Shown one piece after another: positions 55,854 to 64,000 of a stretch of 64,000 bases of DNA (positions are counted from its first letter, which is position 1; each line of letters starts with the position of its first letter). Under the pieces are notes generated by a model. It made no database searches. It was not told the DNA's origin and saw only the letters and a program-made list of their open reading frames with translations. A program made the translations under genes and the position numbers. Origin of the DNA: Microbacterium esteraromaticum (GTDB taxonomy: Bacteria; Actinomycetota; Actinomycetes; Actinomycetales; Microbacteriaceae); NCBI RefSeq assembly GCF_028747645.1, contig NZ_CP118100.1:2542001-2606000 (forward strand), in the 5' to 3' direction.

Positions 55854-56317
55854 CACTTCGCCTCCTCGTCGGTAGCTTCCGAGCCCACCAGCAGAACGCT
55901 GGTGGCGGTGACGACGTGCGCGCCGTCGCCGTCGGTGATCGTCGCGTCGCTCGTGATCATCGCGTTGCCTCCGAGAGTGCGGATGCCCGTGACCGCCAGC
56001 TGCGCGGTCAGCTTATCGCCCGCGACGATCGGACGCGTGTAGGTGAAACGCTGCTCGGCGTGGATCGTACGGGCGAGCACGATCCCCGAGTCGGGCTCGG
56101 CGAGCAGTTGCTGAAGAGTGAGGTCCTGCACGACCATTGCGAAGGTCGGCGGCGCAACGACGTCGGCATAGCCGGCCGCGCGGGCCGCCTCGACGTCGGT
56201 GTGCTGAGGAGCATCCGCGAAGACTGCGCGGGCGAATTCGCGCACCTTCTCTCGTCCGACCAGATACGGGGCCGTCGGCGGGAACTCCCGGCCGACCAGT
56301 TCGTTGTTCACAGGCAC
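55853..56317 (-). CDS. hadA: MaoC N-terminal dehydratase (HadA-like)
   Basis: A 154-residue hot-dog partner subunit: VPPTF-type element in ADVVAPPTFAMVV, then RFTYTRPIVAGDKL. It lacks the catalytic Asp/His of HadB, as expected for the substrate-binding half. Starts at GTG 56317 and is coupled to hadB. Confidence 0.87.
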   Translation of the reverse strand: MPVNNELVGREFPPTAPYLVGREKVREFARAVFADAPQHTDVEAARAAGYADVVAPPTFAMVVQDLTLQQLLAEPDSGIVLARTIHAEQRFTYTRPIVAGDKLTAQLAVTGIRTLGGNAMITSDATITDGDGAHVVTATSVLLVGSEATDEEAK

Positions 56318-56390
56318 CCCTCGATCCTACCGAGCGTGCCTCAGAAGCGCCGGTGCCCACGACCGGACAAACCCTCCAGCGCGGGCGAGA

Positions 56391-57188
56391 TCAGCGCCGG
56401 CGTCCGCGGATGGCCTTCACGCTCATCTGCACCGCAATGAACAGCAGGTAGCCCGCGAAGAGCATGTTGCCGACGAACGGATCCACGATCGTCGCCAGCC
56501 AGGCGCCCAGCGCCGTCGTCGTGCATGCGGCGAGTCCGATGATGCCGGCCGCCAGCAGGTCGACGTTGCCGTGACGCAGGTTGCCGATGGTCCCCGAGAT
56601 CGCCGTGGGGATCATCATCAGCAGCGACGTGCCCTTGGCCACCAGGTCACTGGTGCCGAAGACGAGCATCAGCACGGGCACGACGACGACGCCTCCGCCG
56701 ACGCCGATGAGCCCGGCGATGATGCCGGTACCGACGCCGACACCCGCAAGGCCGATGCCGTTGCCCCACCCGAGCACGAGCTCAGCCTCGCGCGAGGGGA
56801 TCACGACGAACAGGCTGACGATGACCGCGACGAGGAACGCCACGAAGCCCCAGCGCAATGCCGACTGCGACACCTTCGGCAGCAACCAGGTGCCGATCTG
56901 CGCCCCCACGACAGCACCTCCGGCGAGGATGAGCGCCGGGATCCAGGCCACCGCATCGGCCAGGGCGTACGAGATGACACCGATGCTCGCCGTCGGCACG
57001 ATCGCGGCGAGCGACGTGCCGGCACCGCGGCGCTGACCATAGTGCAGCATCAGCACGAGCAGGGGCACGATCACCGTTCCGCCGCCGACGCCGAACAACC
57101 CCGACAGGAGGCCTGCCAGCAGTCCGATGAAGACGAAGGTGAAGTACGCGCGAGGCTCCCGGGTGATGGACAGATCCTCTTCAGTCAC
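56391..57188 (-). CDS. TauE/SafE-family anion exporter
   Basis: A 265-residue membrane protein with about eight helices in two repeats; glycine motifs SGLFGVGGGTVIVPLLV and AGLIGVGGGVVVVPVLM are the two family signatures. It probably exports sulfite or organosulfonates; substrate unknown. GTG 57188 is chosen because the upstream in-frame stretch is unlike a membrane protein; TAGTGT lies seven bases before it, so it may be leaderless. Confidence 0.85.
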   Translation of the reverse strand: MTEEDLSITREPRAYFTFVFIGLLAGLLSGLFGVGGGTVIVPLLVLMLHYGQRRGAGTSLAAIVPTASIGVISYALADAVAWIPALILAGGAVVGAQIGTWLLPKVSQSALRWGFVAFLVAVIVSLFVVIPSREAELVLGWGNGIGLAGVGVGTGIIAGLIGVGGGVVVVPVLMLVFGTSDLVAKGTSLLMMIPTAISGTIGNLRHGNVDLLAAGIIGLAACTTTALGAWLATIVDPFVGNMLFAGYLLFIAVQMSVKAIRGRRR

Positions 57189-57315
57189 ACGGTCAACACT
57201 AAACCCGTGCGCTGTGTCTGTTGCGCACAGGGTCGGCGCCCCGCAGGTTCGGCATTGCGTGTCACAGCATGAGAGACTGAGTCCCACATCGGACGCGCGA
57301 TCGAAGGAGATCCCC

Positions 57316-58887
57316 ATGCGCAGCACACTTCCCGACATCGAGATCCCGAACACGTCGATCCACGAGTACCTGTTCGCCGATCTCGACGAGACTCAGCTGG
57401 ATGCCGTCGCGATCGTCGACGGTACGAGCGGCGCCGAGACGACGTACCGACAGCTCGTCGCCCAGATCGACCTGTTCGCGGGCGCTCTCGCCGCCCGTCG
57501 CATCGGGATCGGCTCACGCATCGGCATCCTCTGCCCCAACATCCCGGCGTTCGCGACGGTCTTCCACGGCATTCTGCGTGCCGGCGCCACCGCGACGACC
57601 ATCAATTCCCTGTACACGGCCGACGAGATCGCGAACCAGCTCGAAGACGCTGGTGCCGAGTGGCTGATCACCGTCACACCGCTACTCGCGGGCGCGAAGG
57701 CAGCCGCCGCGCAGCGCGGTATTCCCGACGACCGGCTCATCGTGCTCGACGGAGCAGAGGGCCACCCGGACCTGCGATCCCTGCTGGCAGAGGGCCACGC
57801 CGCACCGGACGTCGTCTTCGACCCGGCGACGCATCTTGCTGTGCTGCCCTATTCATCAGGGACGACGGGTCGCCCGAAGGGCGTGATGCTCACACACCGC
57901 AACCTCGTCGCGAACGTTGCCCAGTGCCGCTCCATGCTCACCGTCGGCGAGCAGGACCGCATCCTCGCCATCCTGCCGTTCTTCCACATCTACGGAATGA
58001 CGGTGCTGCTGAACTTCGCGATCCGTCAGCGCGCCGGACTGGTCACCATGCCGAAGTTCGACCTACCCGAGTTCCTGCGCATCATCCAGGAACACCGCAC
58101 GTCTTGGGTGTTCATCGCTCCGCCGGTCGCGGTGGCGCTCGCGAAGCACCCCATCGTCGACCAGTACGATCTGTCGTCGGTGCGCGTGATCTTCTCGGGG
58201 GCGGCGCCGCTGGACGGTGCGCTGGCGGCCGCGGTCGAGCAGCGCCTGGGCTGCAGCGTGGTGCAGGGTTACGGCATGACCGAGACGAGTCCGGCGGCCA
58301 ACCTCATCCCGGCCGAGCGCACTGACATCGACAAGTCGTCGATCGGCCCGCTTGTCCCCAACACCGAGGCCCGTATCGTCGACCCCGAGACCGGCATCGA
58401 CGTCGACGTTCCCGCCGATGGCCCCAGCGCCGCCGGCGAACTCTGGTTGCGCGGCCCGCAGATCATGAGCGGCTACCTGAACCGCCCCGAGGCGACCGCC
58501 GAGATGCTCGACGTCGACGGTTGGCTGCACACCGGTGACATCGCGACCGTCACCTCCGACGGCATCTTCCGGATCGTCGACCGCCTGAAGGAGCTCATCA
58601 AGTACAAGGGCTACCAGGTAGCGCCCGCCGTGCTCGAAGCACTCCTGCTCGAGCATCCGCTCATCGCCGACAGCGCCGTGATCGGTGCCTACGACGAGGA
58701 TGGCCAGGAGATCCCGAAGGCTTTCGTGGTGCGTCAGGCGGATGCTGATCTCAGCGCCCAGGATGTGATGGACTTCGTCGCAGCGCGCGTCGCCCCGCAC
58801 GAGAAGGTGCGCCAGGTCGAGTTCATCGAGACCATCCCGAAGTCGAGCGCGGGCAAGATCCTGCGCAAGGAGCTTCGCGCCGCGTAA
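57316..58887 (+). CDS. AMP-binding acyl-CoA ligase (4CL-like)
   Basis: A 523-residue adenylate-forming enzyme. Motifs in order: PYSSGTTGRPKGVMLTH (P-loop), QGYGMTETSP, DGWLHTGDIATV, DRLKELIKYKGYQVAP and the catalytic Lys in PKSSAGKILRKEL. It activates a fatty or aromatic acid; the substrate is not determined. The ATG at 57316 has GAAGGAGAT upstream. Divergent from the TauE-like gene. Confidence 0.92.
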   Translation: MRSTLPDIEIPNTSIHEYLFADLDETQLDAVAIVDGTSGAETTYRQLVAQIDLFAGALAARRIGIGSRIGILCPNIPAFATVFHGILRAGATATTINSLYTADEIANQLEDAGAEWLITVTPLLAGAKAAAAQRGIPDDRLIVLDGAEGHPDLRSLLAEGHAAPDVVFDPATHLAVLPYSSGTTGRPKGVMLTHRNLVANVAQCRSMLTVGEQDRILAILPFFHIYGMTVLLNFAIRQRAGLVTMPKFDLPEFLRIIQEHRTSWVFIAPPVAVALAKHPIVDQYDLSSVRVIFSGAAPLDGALAAAVEQRLGCSVVQGYGMTETSPAANLIPAERTDIDKSSIGPLVPNTEARIVDPETGIDVDVPADGPSAAGELWLRGPQIMSGYLNRPEATAEMLDVDGWLHTGDIATVTSDGIFRIVDRLKELIKYKGYQVAPAVLEALLLEHPLIADSAVIGAYDEDGQEIPKAFVVRQADADLSAQDVMDFVAARVAPHEKVRQVEFIETIPKSSAGKILRKELRAA

Positions 58888-58911
58888 CGCTTCACTACGC
58901 CAGCGGATGCG

Positions 58912-58947
58912 AAGAAGCCCGCCACCCCAGAGGGTGGCGGGCTTCTT
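58912..58947. terminator. Bidirectional terminator between acyl-CoA ligase and rplQ
   Basis: AAGAAGCCCGCCACCC pairs perfectly with GGGTGGCGGGCTTCTT around CAGA. Confidence 0.88.
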
Positions 58948-58964
58948 ACAACGCGTGGAGGGCC

Positions 58965-59471
58965 TTACTCGGCCTTCTCCTCCGCGGGTGCCTCAGCAGC
59001 GGCGTCCTCGACGGGAGCCTCGCCGGTCTCCTCGGCGGGTGCCTCTTCGACCTTCTCAGCCTTGGGCGCTGCAGCCTTAGCGGCGGGCTTGGCCTTCTTC
59101 TTCGGCGCGACGGGCTCGAGAACGAGCTCGATCACGGCCATGGGCGCGTTGTCACCCTTGCGGTTGCCGACCTTCGTGATGCGGGTGTAGCCACCCTCAC
59201 GCTCGGCGACCAGCGGGGCGATCTCGGCGAACAGGACGTGCAGGGCGTCCTTGTTCGAGCGCAGCACGGTCGCTGCACGGCGGCGTGCGTGCAGGTCGCC
59301 GCGCTTGCCGAGCGTGATCAGACGCTCCGCGAGCGGACGCAGGCGCTTGGCCTTCGTCTCGGTCGTGCGGATCGACTTGTTGGTGAAGAGCGCTGCCGCG
59401 AGGTTCGCGAGAAGAAGGCGCTCGTGTGCGGGGCCGCCTCCGAGGCGGGGACCCTTGGTGGGCTTGGGCAT
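58965..59471 (-). CDS. rplQ: 50S ribosomal protein L17
   Basis: L17 of 168 residues. The conserved core (1-120) begins [20 protein letters not shown] and contains [21 protein letters not shown] 45-residue Ala/Glu/Pro/Lys tail ([20 protein letters not shown]...) is an extension seen in actinobacteria. Last gene of the infA-to-rplQ cluster. Confidence 0.98.
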   Translation of the reverse strand: MPKPTKGPRLGGGPAHERLLLANLAAALFTNKSIRTTETKAKRLRPLAERLITLGKRGDLHARRRAATVLRSNKDALHVLFAEIAPLVAEREGGYTRITKVGNRKGDNAPMAVIELVLEPVAPKKKAKPAAKAAAPKAEKVEEAPAEETGEAPVEDAAAEAPAEEKAE

Positions 59472-59506
59472 GTTCGTCTAGCTCCTGATCAGGAAGAGGT
59501 CGGGTT

Positions 59507-60496
59507 TCAGAAGGACTCGTCTTCGCCTGCGCTGTAGAAGTGGGCGCCGTCGAAACCGGGCACCGAATCCTTCAGCGACAGACCGAGCGAGACGAGCTTG
59601 TCGCGCACCTCGTCGACCGACTTCTGTCCGAAATTGCGGATGTTCATCAGCTGCGTCTCCGAAAGGGCGACCAGCTCCGAAACGGTGTTGATGCCCTCAC
59701 GCTTGAGGCAGTTGTACGAGCGCACCGACAGATCGAGGTCCTCGATCGGCATGGAGAGCTCGCTGGAGAGCACGGCCTCGACCGGCGCGGGGCCGATCTC
59801 GATGCCCTCTGCTTCGGTGTTCAGCTCGCGAGCGAGACCGAACAGCTCGGTGAGGGTCTTCGCGGCCGATGCAACGGCGTCGCGCGCGCTGATCGCCGAC
59901 TTCGTCTCGACATCGAGCACCAGCTTGTCGAAGTCGGTGCGCTCACCGGCACGGGTGGCGTCGACGCGGTAGCTGACCTTGAGCACCGGCGAGTAGATCG
60001 AGTCGATCGGGATCTGGCCGGCCTCGGCGTACTCGCTGCGGTTCTGCGCAGCCGAGACGTAGCCGCGGCCACGCTCGATGGTGAGCTCGAGCTCGAAGCG
60101 AGCGGTGTCGTTGAGCGTCGCGATGACCAGCTCGGGGTTGTGCACCTCGACACCCGCCGGAGCGGAGATGTCAGCGGCGGTGACCTCGCCGGCGCCCGTC
60201 TTGCGCAGGTACGCGGTGATGGGCTCGTCGCGCTCGCTGGAAACGACCAGCTGCTTGATGTTCAGGATGATCTCGGTGACATCCTCCTTCACACCGGGGA
60301 TCGTGCTGAACTCGTGCAGCACGCCGTCGATGCGAATGGTGGTGACCGATGCGCCGGGGATCGACGACAGCAGGCTGCGACGCAGCGCGTTGCCGATCGT
60401 GTATCCGAACCCGGGCTCCAGCGGCTCGATGACGAACCGGCTGCGGTTCTCGGAGATCTTTTCCTCGGTGAGAGTGGGACGCTGTGCGATGAGCAC
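59507..60496 (-). CDS. rpoA: RNA polymerase subunit alpha
   Basis: RpoA of 329 residues. The N-terminal assembly domain has [20 protein letters not shown]; the C-terminal DNA-binding domain (about 245-310) has [19 protein letters not shown] and [14 protein letters not shown]. Preceded by a hairpin and 110 bases downstream of rpsK; rpsD is not between them. Confidence 0.99.
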   Translation of the reverse strand: MLIAQRPTLTEEKISENRSRFVIEPLEPGFGYTIGNALRRSLLSSIPGASVTTIRIDGVLHEFSTIPGVKEDVTEIILNIKQLVVSSERDEPITAYLRKTGAGEVTAADISAPAGVEVHNPELVIATLNDTARFELELTIERGRGYVSAAQNRSEYAEAGQIPIDSIYSPVLKVSYRVDATRAGERTDFDKLVLDVETKSAISARDAVASAAKTLTELFGLARELNTEAEGIEIGPAPVEAVLSSELSMPIEDLDLSVRSYNCLKREGINTVSELVALSETQLMNIRNFGQKSVDEVRDKLVSLGLSLKDSVPGFDGAHFYSAGEDESF

Positions 60497-60560
60497 TATG
60501 TGTTCCTTTCGATCACATGCCCGCTATATGACATGTGTGGGTGAGGTCTTGAGTTGTGGA

Positions 60561-60599
60561 CCTGCCCGCCCGGCACCTGAGCGGCGCCGGGCGGGCAGG
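60561..60599 (-). terminator. Hairpin between rpsK and rpoA
   Basis: CCTGCCCGCCCGGC pairs with GCCGGGCGGGCAGG around an 11-base loop, eight bases after rpsK. As the genes are usually co-transcribed, it is more likely a partial terminator or RNA-stability element. Confidence 0.7.
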
Positions 60600-60606
60600 G
60601 ACGAGA

Positions 60607-61005
60607 TCAGACGCGGCGGCGCTTCGGCGGACGGCAGCCGTTGTGAGCCTGCGGCGTCACGTCCTGGATCGAACCGACCTCGAGGCCAGCGGCCTGCAGC
60701 GAGCGGATCGCGGTCTCACGACCCGACCCCGGGCCCTTGACGAAGACGTCGACCTTCTTGACACCGTGCTCGGCGGCCTGGCGGGCAGCCGACTCGGCGG
60801 CCATACCGGCCGCGTACGGGGTCGACTTGCGCGAGCCCTTGAAGCCCACGCCACCCGACGAGGCCCAGCTGATGACAGCGCCGGACGGGTCGGTGATCGA
60901 AACGATGGTGTTGTTGAACGTCGACTTGATGTGGGCGTGGCCCAGCGCGATGTTCTTCTTTTCCTTGCGGCGCGGCTTGCGCGCGGCGGCCTTGGGTGCA
61001 GCCAT
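60607..61005 (-). CDS. rpsK: 30S ribosomal protein S11
   Basis: S11 of 132 residues with [20 protein letters not shown] and [16 protein letters not shown], the rRNA-binding core; C-terminus [15 protein letters not shown]. Follows rpsM by 27 bases. Confidence 0.99.
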   Translation of the reverse strand: MAAPKAAARKPRRKEKKNIALGHAHIKSTFNNTIVSITDPSGAVISWASSGGVGFKGSRKSTPYAAGMAAESAARQAAEHGVKKVDVFVKGPGSGRETAIRSLQAAGLEVGSIQDVTPQAHNGCRPPKRRRV

Positions 61006-61032
61006 GAAAGTGTTCTCCTATTCCCTGGCCGC

Positions 61033-61407
61033 TTAGCGGGCCTTCTTCTTGCCGGCGACGGTGCGCTTCGGGCCCTTGCGGGTACGCGCGTTGGTCTTGG
61101 TGCGCTGACCGCGCACCGGAAGGCCACGGCGGTGACGCAGACCCTCGTAGGAGCCGATCTCGACCTTGCGGCGGATGTCGGCGGCGACCTCGCGGCGCAG
61201 GTCACCCTCCACCTTGTAGTTGCCTTCGATGTAGTCGCGCAGTGCGACAAGCTGCTCGTCGGAGAGGTCCTTGACGCGGATCGACTCGTCGATCTCGGTC
61301 GCCTGAAGGATCTCGACGGAGCGGGTACGGCCGATGCCGTAGATGTAGGTGAGGGCGATCACCACGCGCTTGTCGCGCGGGATGTCAACGCCGGCAAGAC
61401 GTGCCAT
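61033..61407 (-). CDS. rpsM: 30S ribosomal protein S13
   Basis: S13 of 124 residues: [20 protein letters not shown], central [10 protein letters not shown], and the C-terminal [20 protein letters not shown] tail that contacts tRNA. Preceded by GGAGATACC. Confidence 0.99.
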   Translation of the reverse strand: MARLAGVDIPRDKRVVIALTYIYGIGRTRSVEILQATEIDESIRVKDLSDEQLVALRDYIEGNYKVEGDLRREVAADIRRKVEIGSYEGLRHRRGLPVRGQRTKTNARTRKGPKRTVAGKKKAR

Positions 61408-61572
61408 GCGGTATCTCCTGGAGTGAGGTGGAGGTGTGGAGCAGAGTCCGTTCCCGGGCCTCCAACCCGGGGTGTCCCCCGCCTGCGCGGGATCCGACCT
61501 GCCTGTTCATTTCCCGGTCGTGAAGTGATGCACTCACTCGACGACCGGAGTATTCAGTTGTGGAGCTCGTGC
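61408..61572 (-). other. rpmJ-rpsM gap with hairpins
   Basis: This 165-base gap in an otherwise compact ribosomal cluster contains a clear hairpin: CCGGTCGT (61515-61522) pairs with ACGACCGG (61542-61549), with a second short stem AGTGA/TCACT inside. Another stem, CCCGGG/CCCGGG, lies near 61466-61483. It may be the leader of rpsM-rpsK-rpoA; no gene is visible. Confidence 0.5.
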
Positions 61573-61689
61573 TCAGCCCTGGCGCTGCTTGTGGCGCGGG
61601 TTGCTCTTGCAGATCACCATGACGCGACCGTGACGACGGATCACGCGGCAGTGGTCGCAGATGGGCTTGACGCTGGGGTTGACCTTCAT
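61573..61689 (-). CDS. rpmJ: 50S ribosomal protein L36
   Basis: A 38-residue L36: [20 protein letters not shown], then a Cys and His completing the zinc ribbon ([13 protein letters not shown]). This is the C+ form with CxxC, Cys and His. Start ATG with GGAAGCAC upstream. Lies between infA and rpsM as usual. Confidence 0.97.
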   Translation of the reverse strand: MKVNPSVKPICDHCRVIRRHGRVMVICKSNPRHKQRQG

Positions 61690-61777
61690 AGTGCTTCCTG
61701 TTCGCTGTCTTCGTGCTCTCTCGTGCCGAGCCCCGTCACAGGGACTCGCCAGTCGACAGCCGTTACTTCTCGACCGA

Positions 61778-61999
61778 TCAGCGGTAGCGGTAAACGATGC
61801 GCCCGCGGGTCAGGTCGTAGGGCGAAAGCTCCACGACCACGCGGTCTTCGGGGATGATGCGGATGTAGTTCTGCCGCATCTTTCCGGAGATCGTGGCGAG
61901 CACCTTGTGTCCGTTGCTGAGCTCAACGCGGAACATCGCGTTGGGCAGCGCCTCGGAAATGACGCCCTCGATCTCGATGACACCGTCTTTCTTAGCCAT
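61778..61999 (-). CDS. infA: Translation initiation factor IF-1
   Basis: IF-1 of 73 residues, an OB-fold protein that binds the 30S A site: [37 protein letters not shown] and the final [18 protein letters not shown] 61999 matches all IF-1 N-termini; the longer frame is not real. Own promoter about 115 bases upstream. Confidence 0.99.
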   Translation of the reverse strand: MAKKDGVIEIEGVISEALPNAMFRVELSNGHKVLATISGKMRQNYIRIIPEDRVVVELSPYDLTRGRIVYRYR

Positions 62000-62112
62000 A
62001 GCCTCGCTGACGCTTCTGCAGATCGGTCGATCTGCGGTGGATGGGTGATGATAGCGGTGCTGCGCCGCCGAGTTGGGACACGCCAGAACAAGGCGCACGG
62101 CACCAAAGATCT

Positions 62113-62141
62113 ATGTTAGACCGTCGATGCCCGTGCGGCAA
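62113..62141 (-). promoter_or_regulatory. Sigma-A promoter of infA
   Basis: TTGCCG (62136-62141) and TAACAT (62113-62118) on the minus strand with exactly 17 bases between. It leaves a leader of about 105 bases before infA. Confidence 0.7.
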
Positions 62142-62160
62142 ATGCGGATCCCGCAAAACC

Positions 62161-62820
62161 TCAGGGCAGCACCTTGGGCAGCTCGGTGTTGATCTCACTG
62201 ATGTCCAGGCGCGTGCCGTTGATGTCGACCGTCGGAGTACCGCGCACATCGTGCTTCTTGGCCTGGGCGGCACCGAACTTCTCGTAGGTGCCGTCGGCGA
62301 TGCAGCTGACCGCGGCATCCGCACCGACCTGCTCCGCGATCTGCGCGAGCTGCGCATCGGTCAGACCGGGCCCCGACTCCTGCGGCTGGTTCGCGAACAG
62401 CGCGTTCATGTAGTCCAGCGCCTTGTCTGGGGCGGCGTCGGCGACGCAGTACATCGCTCCCGCGGCGCGGGACGAGTAGTTCGTCCCCTGGGAGAGGTGG
62501 TCGAGGATCGCGACCGGATAGATCTCCAGCGTGATGTCGTCGTTGGCCGCCGCCGACTGCAGGCTCTGCCCGTACGACTGTTCGAAGGCGTTGCACGCGG
62601 GGCACATGAAGTCCAGGTACGTGGCGACGACATCGTCGCCTTCGCCGAAGGTGATCGCGCCCGACTCCGCGTTGATGATGTCGCCGGTGGGCGCGGCCCC
62701 CGGGTCGTTCGCACGGTTGTTCATCCACACCACGAGCGCACCGAGTGCGACGAGCACCACCACGACCGCGGTCGAGATACCGATGACGAACCAGTTGTTC
62801 CTGCCCTGCGCAGCAGCCAT
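62161..62820 (-). CDS. DsbA-family thioredoxin-fold membrane-anchored protein
   Basis: A 219-residue protein with one N-terminal membrane anchor (about 10-33, VIGISTAVVVVLVALGALVV), then a DsbA/MPT-like thioredoxin domain with CxxC in LDFMCPACNAFEQ and the cis-Pro loop VRGTPTVDING. It is likely to make or shuffle disulphides in exported proteins. ATG 62820 is favoured by sequence and by the fit of the anchor; 17 more residues upstream are possible. Confidence 0.9.
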   Translation of the reverse strand: MAAAQGRNNWFVIGISTAVVVVLVALGALVVWMNNRANDPGAAPTGDIINAESGAITFGEGDDVVATYLDFMCPACNAFEQSYGQSLQSAAANDDITLEIYPVAILDHLSQGTNYSSRAAGAMYCVADAAPDKALDYMNALFANQPQESGPGLTDAQLAQIAEQVGADAAVSCIADGTYEKFGAAQAKKHDVRGTPTVDINGTRLDISEINTELPKVLP

Positions 62821-62914
62821 AGACTTCCGATCTGTGTACGGCTCGCCGCGTCGGCGAACCTGTTGCCTCAACGAATATTCTGCCCGGACGTCGCTATGCC
62901 TGGCGTGTGAGACC

Positions 62915-63763
62915 TCAGGCGATCGGGGTCGGAGTCACGCCGAACGGAGCAAGACCGGCCGCTCCCCCATCCGGCGCAGTGAGCACCCAGATGCCGCTCT
63001 CGTGGCGGGCGACGCTGTGCTCCCAGTGGCAGCCGTCAGAACCGTCTACCGTCGATACCGTCCAGTCGTCGTCCTCGACGAACGTCGCCTCGCCACCGGC
63101 GGTGAGCATCGGCTCGATCGCAAGGGCCAGGCCCGGGCGGATCTCTGCACCAGCATCCGGCGTGCGGTAGTTGAACACGCTGGGTGCCTCGTGCATCTTG
63201 CGTCCGATGCCGTGACCGACGTACTCACGCAGGATGCCGTAGCTCTCCCCCGAAACCACAGACGGCCCCTGCGCCTCGACGTAGTCCTGAATCGCCGCGC
63301 CGATGTCGCCGATATGCGAGGCGGATGCCATCGCCGCGATTCCCGCCCACATCGACCCGTTCGTGACGCGGGAGAGCTCTTCTCGTCGCGCGAGAACATC
63401 AGCGGGCGCATCGCCGGGGACGATGAAGGTCACGGCGCTGTCGCCGTTCCACCCCTGGAACTGTGCGCCGCAGTCGACCGAGACGATGTCACCGGGCTGC
63501 AGCACACGGTCGCCGGGGATGCCGTGGACGACCTCTTCGTTCACCGAGATGCACGTCGTGTGCCGGTACCCGCGCACGAGCTTGAAGTTCGACTCCGCTC
63601 CACGCGCGATTATCACCCGCGACGCCTCGGCGTCCAGCTCAGCGGTGCTCACGCCCGCTCGCACCAGCGGGCGGAGCGCTTCGAGTGCCGCTGCCGTGAT
63701 CCGGCCGGGCTCGACCATCGACCTCAGCTGCGCCGGGCTCTTGTAGATCGACTTGCGAAACAT
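62915..63763 (-). CDS. map: Methionine aminopeptidase (type I)
   Basis: A 282-residue Met aminopeptidase that removes the initiator Met. Metal ligands are in VSVDCGAQFQGWNGD (two Asp), GHGIGRKMHEAP (His), and AIEPMLTAGG with the late WEHSVAR (Glu). It lies just after adk, a conserved neighbour. Confidence 0.96.
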   Translation of the reverse strand: MFRKSIYKSPAQLRSMVEPGRITAAALEALRPLVRAGVSTAELDAEASRVIIARGAESNFKLVRGYRHTTCISVNEEVVHGIPGDRVLQPGDIVSVDCGAQFQGWNGDSAVTFIVPGDAPADVLARREELSRVTNGSMWAGIAAMASASHIGDIGAAIQDYVEAQGPSVVSGESYGILREYVGHGIGRKMHEAPSVFNYRTPDAGAEIRPGLALAIEPMLTAGGEATFVEDDDWTVSTVDGSDGCHWEHSVARHESGIWVLTAPDGGAAGLAPFGVTPTPIA

Positions 63764-63772
63764 CAGAACAGA

Positions 63773-64000
63773 TCAGACCAGCTGTGCGATGCCGCGCGCG
63801 GCCAGGGCATCCGAAATCCGAGCGGTGATGTCGTCAAGCGAGCCGACGCCGTCGATACGGTCGACGATGCCACGCTCCGCGTACACCGAGATGATCGGAG
63901 CAGTCTCGTTCTCGTAGATGTCCAGGCGGTGCGCGATGGCCTCTTCCGTGTCATCCGAGCGCCCCTGCTCGACGGCACGCAGGCTGAGACGCGCGATGCT
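63773..64000 (-). CDS. adk: Adenylate kinase, C-terminal part (cut by window edge)
   Basis: The last 75 residues of adenylate kinase. They include the arginine after the LID (AVEQGRSDDTEEAIAHRL), then YENETAPIISVYAERG and a typical C-terminus. It balances AMP + ATP and 2 ADP. The rest is beyond 64000. Stop lies nine bases before the map start. Confidence 0.95.
   Translation of the reverse strand, partial: SIARLSLRAVEQGRSDDTEEAIAHRLDIYENETAPIISVYAERGIVDRIDGVGSLDDITARISDALAARGIAQLV

Overview
The window is ordinary, densely coded chromosome of a high-GC actinobacterium. It is most like Microbacterium or a close Microbacteriaceae relative. Supporting this are a hadA-hadB-murB block, a RamB-type regulator facing the glyoxylate genes, a NusG with a long acidic N-terminal extension, a short SRP RNA, and the word GGATGCC/GGCATCC throughout. 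I see no phage, IS element, integron or CRISPR array. No stretch longer than 300 bases lacks a gene; the largest gaps (26144-26385 and 28369-28648) hold operators and a ribosomal leader.

Layout. 1-4.7 kb (minus): dnaX-recR-EamA exporter-lysC (lysC cut by the window edge). 4.9-13.0 kb (minus): lysozyme-like protein and rhomboid, pta-ackA acetate pathway, then a beta-phosphoglucomutase-like phosphatase overlapping a GH65 disaccharide phosphorylase. 13.1-15.2 kb (plus): 12-codon leader ORF, ECF-like sigma factor, membrane-anchored partner and secreted I36-like protein. 15.2 kb (minus): SRP RNA. 15.4-19.9 kb (plus): MoxR-DUF58-transglutaminase cluster. 19.8-22.6 kb: trhO, tRNA-Ser, GNAT, PAP2 phosphatase, cupin. 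22.6-27.4 kb: three-gene alpha-glucoside-type ABC importer facing its LacI regulator across four palindromes. 27.4-33.8 kb: rplJ-rplL, YqaJ nuclease, lysG/lysE pair, then tRNA-Trp-secE-nusG-rplK-rplA.

35.2-45 kb (minus, with divergent PucR regulator): gabT, putrescine oxidase, universal stress protein, APC permease, GabD and a second aldehyde dehydrogenase. Together these can import putrescine and convert it through 4-aminobutanal, GABA and succinate semialdehyde to succinate. 45-50 kb: RamB-like regulator divergent from malate synthase and isocitrate lyase (glyoxylate shunt); with pta-ackA this gives acetate activation and assimilation in one window. 50-59 kb: RraA-like protein, Tat-exported PL8 polysaccharide lyase, aspartate aminotransferase, murB-hadB-hadA, TauE/SafE exporter, acyl-CoA ligase. 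59-64 kb (minus): adk(partial)-map-DsbA-like, then infA-rpmJ-rpsM-rpsK-rpoA-rplQ.

Nothing here looks like a wholly new defence or mobile system. The items most worth a second look are the leader-peptide/sigma/I36 cluster, the recurring intergenic palindromes (one a perfect 46-bp palindrome), the repeat-expanded 945-residue DnaX, the GxSG-deviant rhomboid paired with a lysozyme-like protein, and the stress protein embedded in the putrescine operon.
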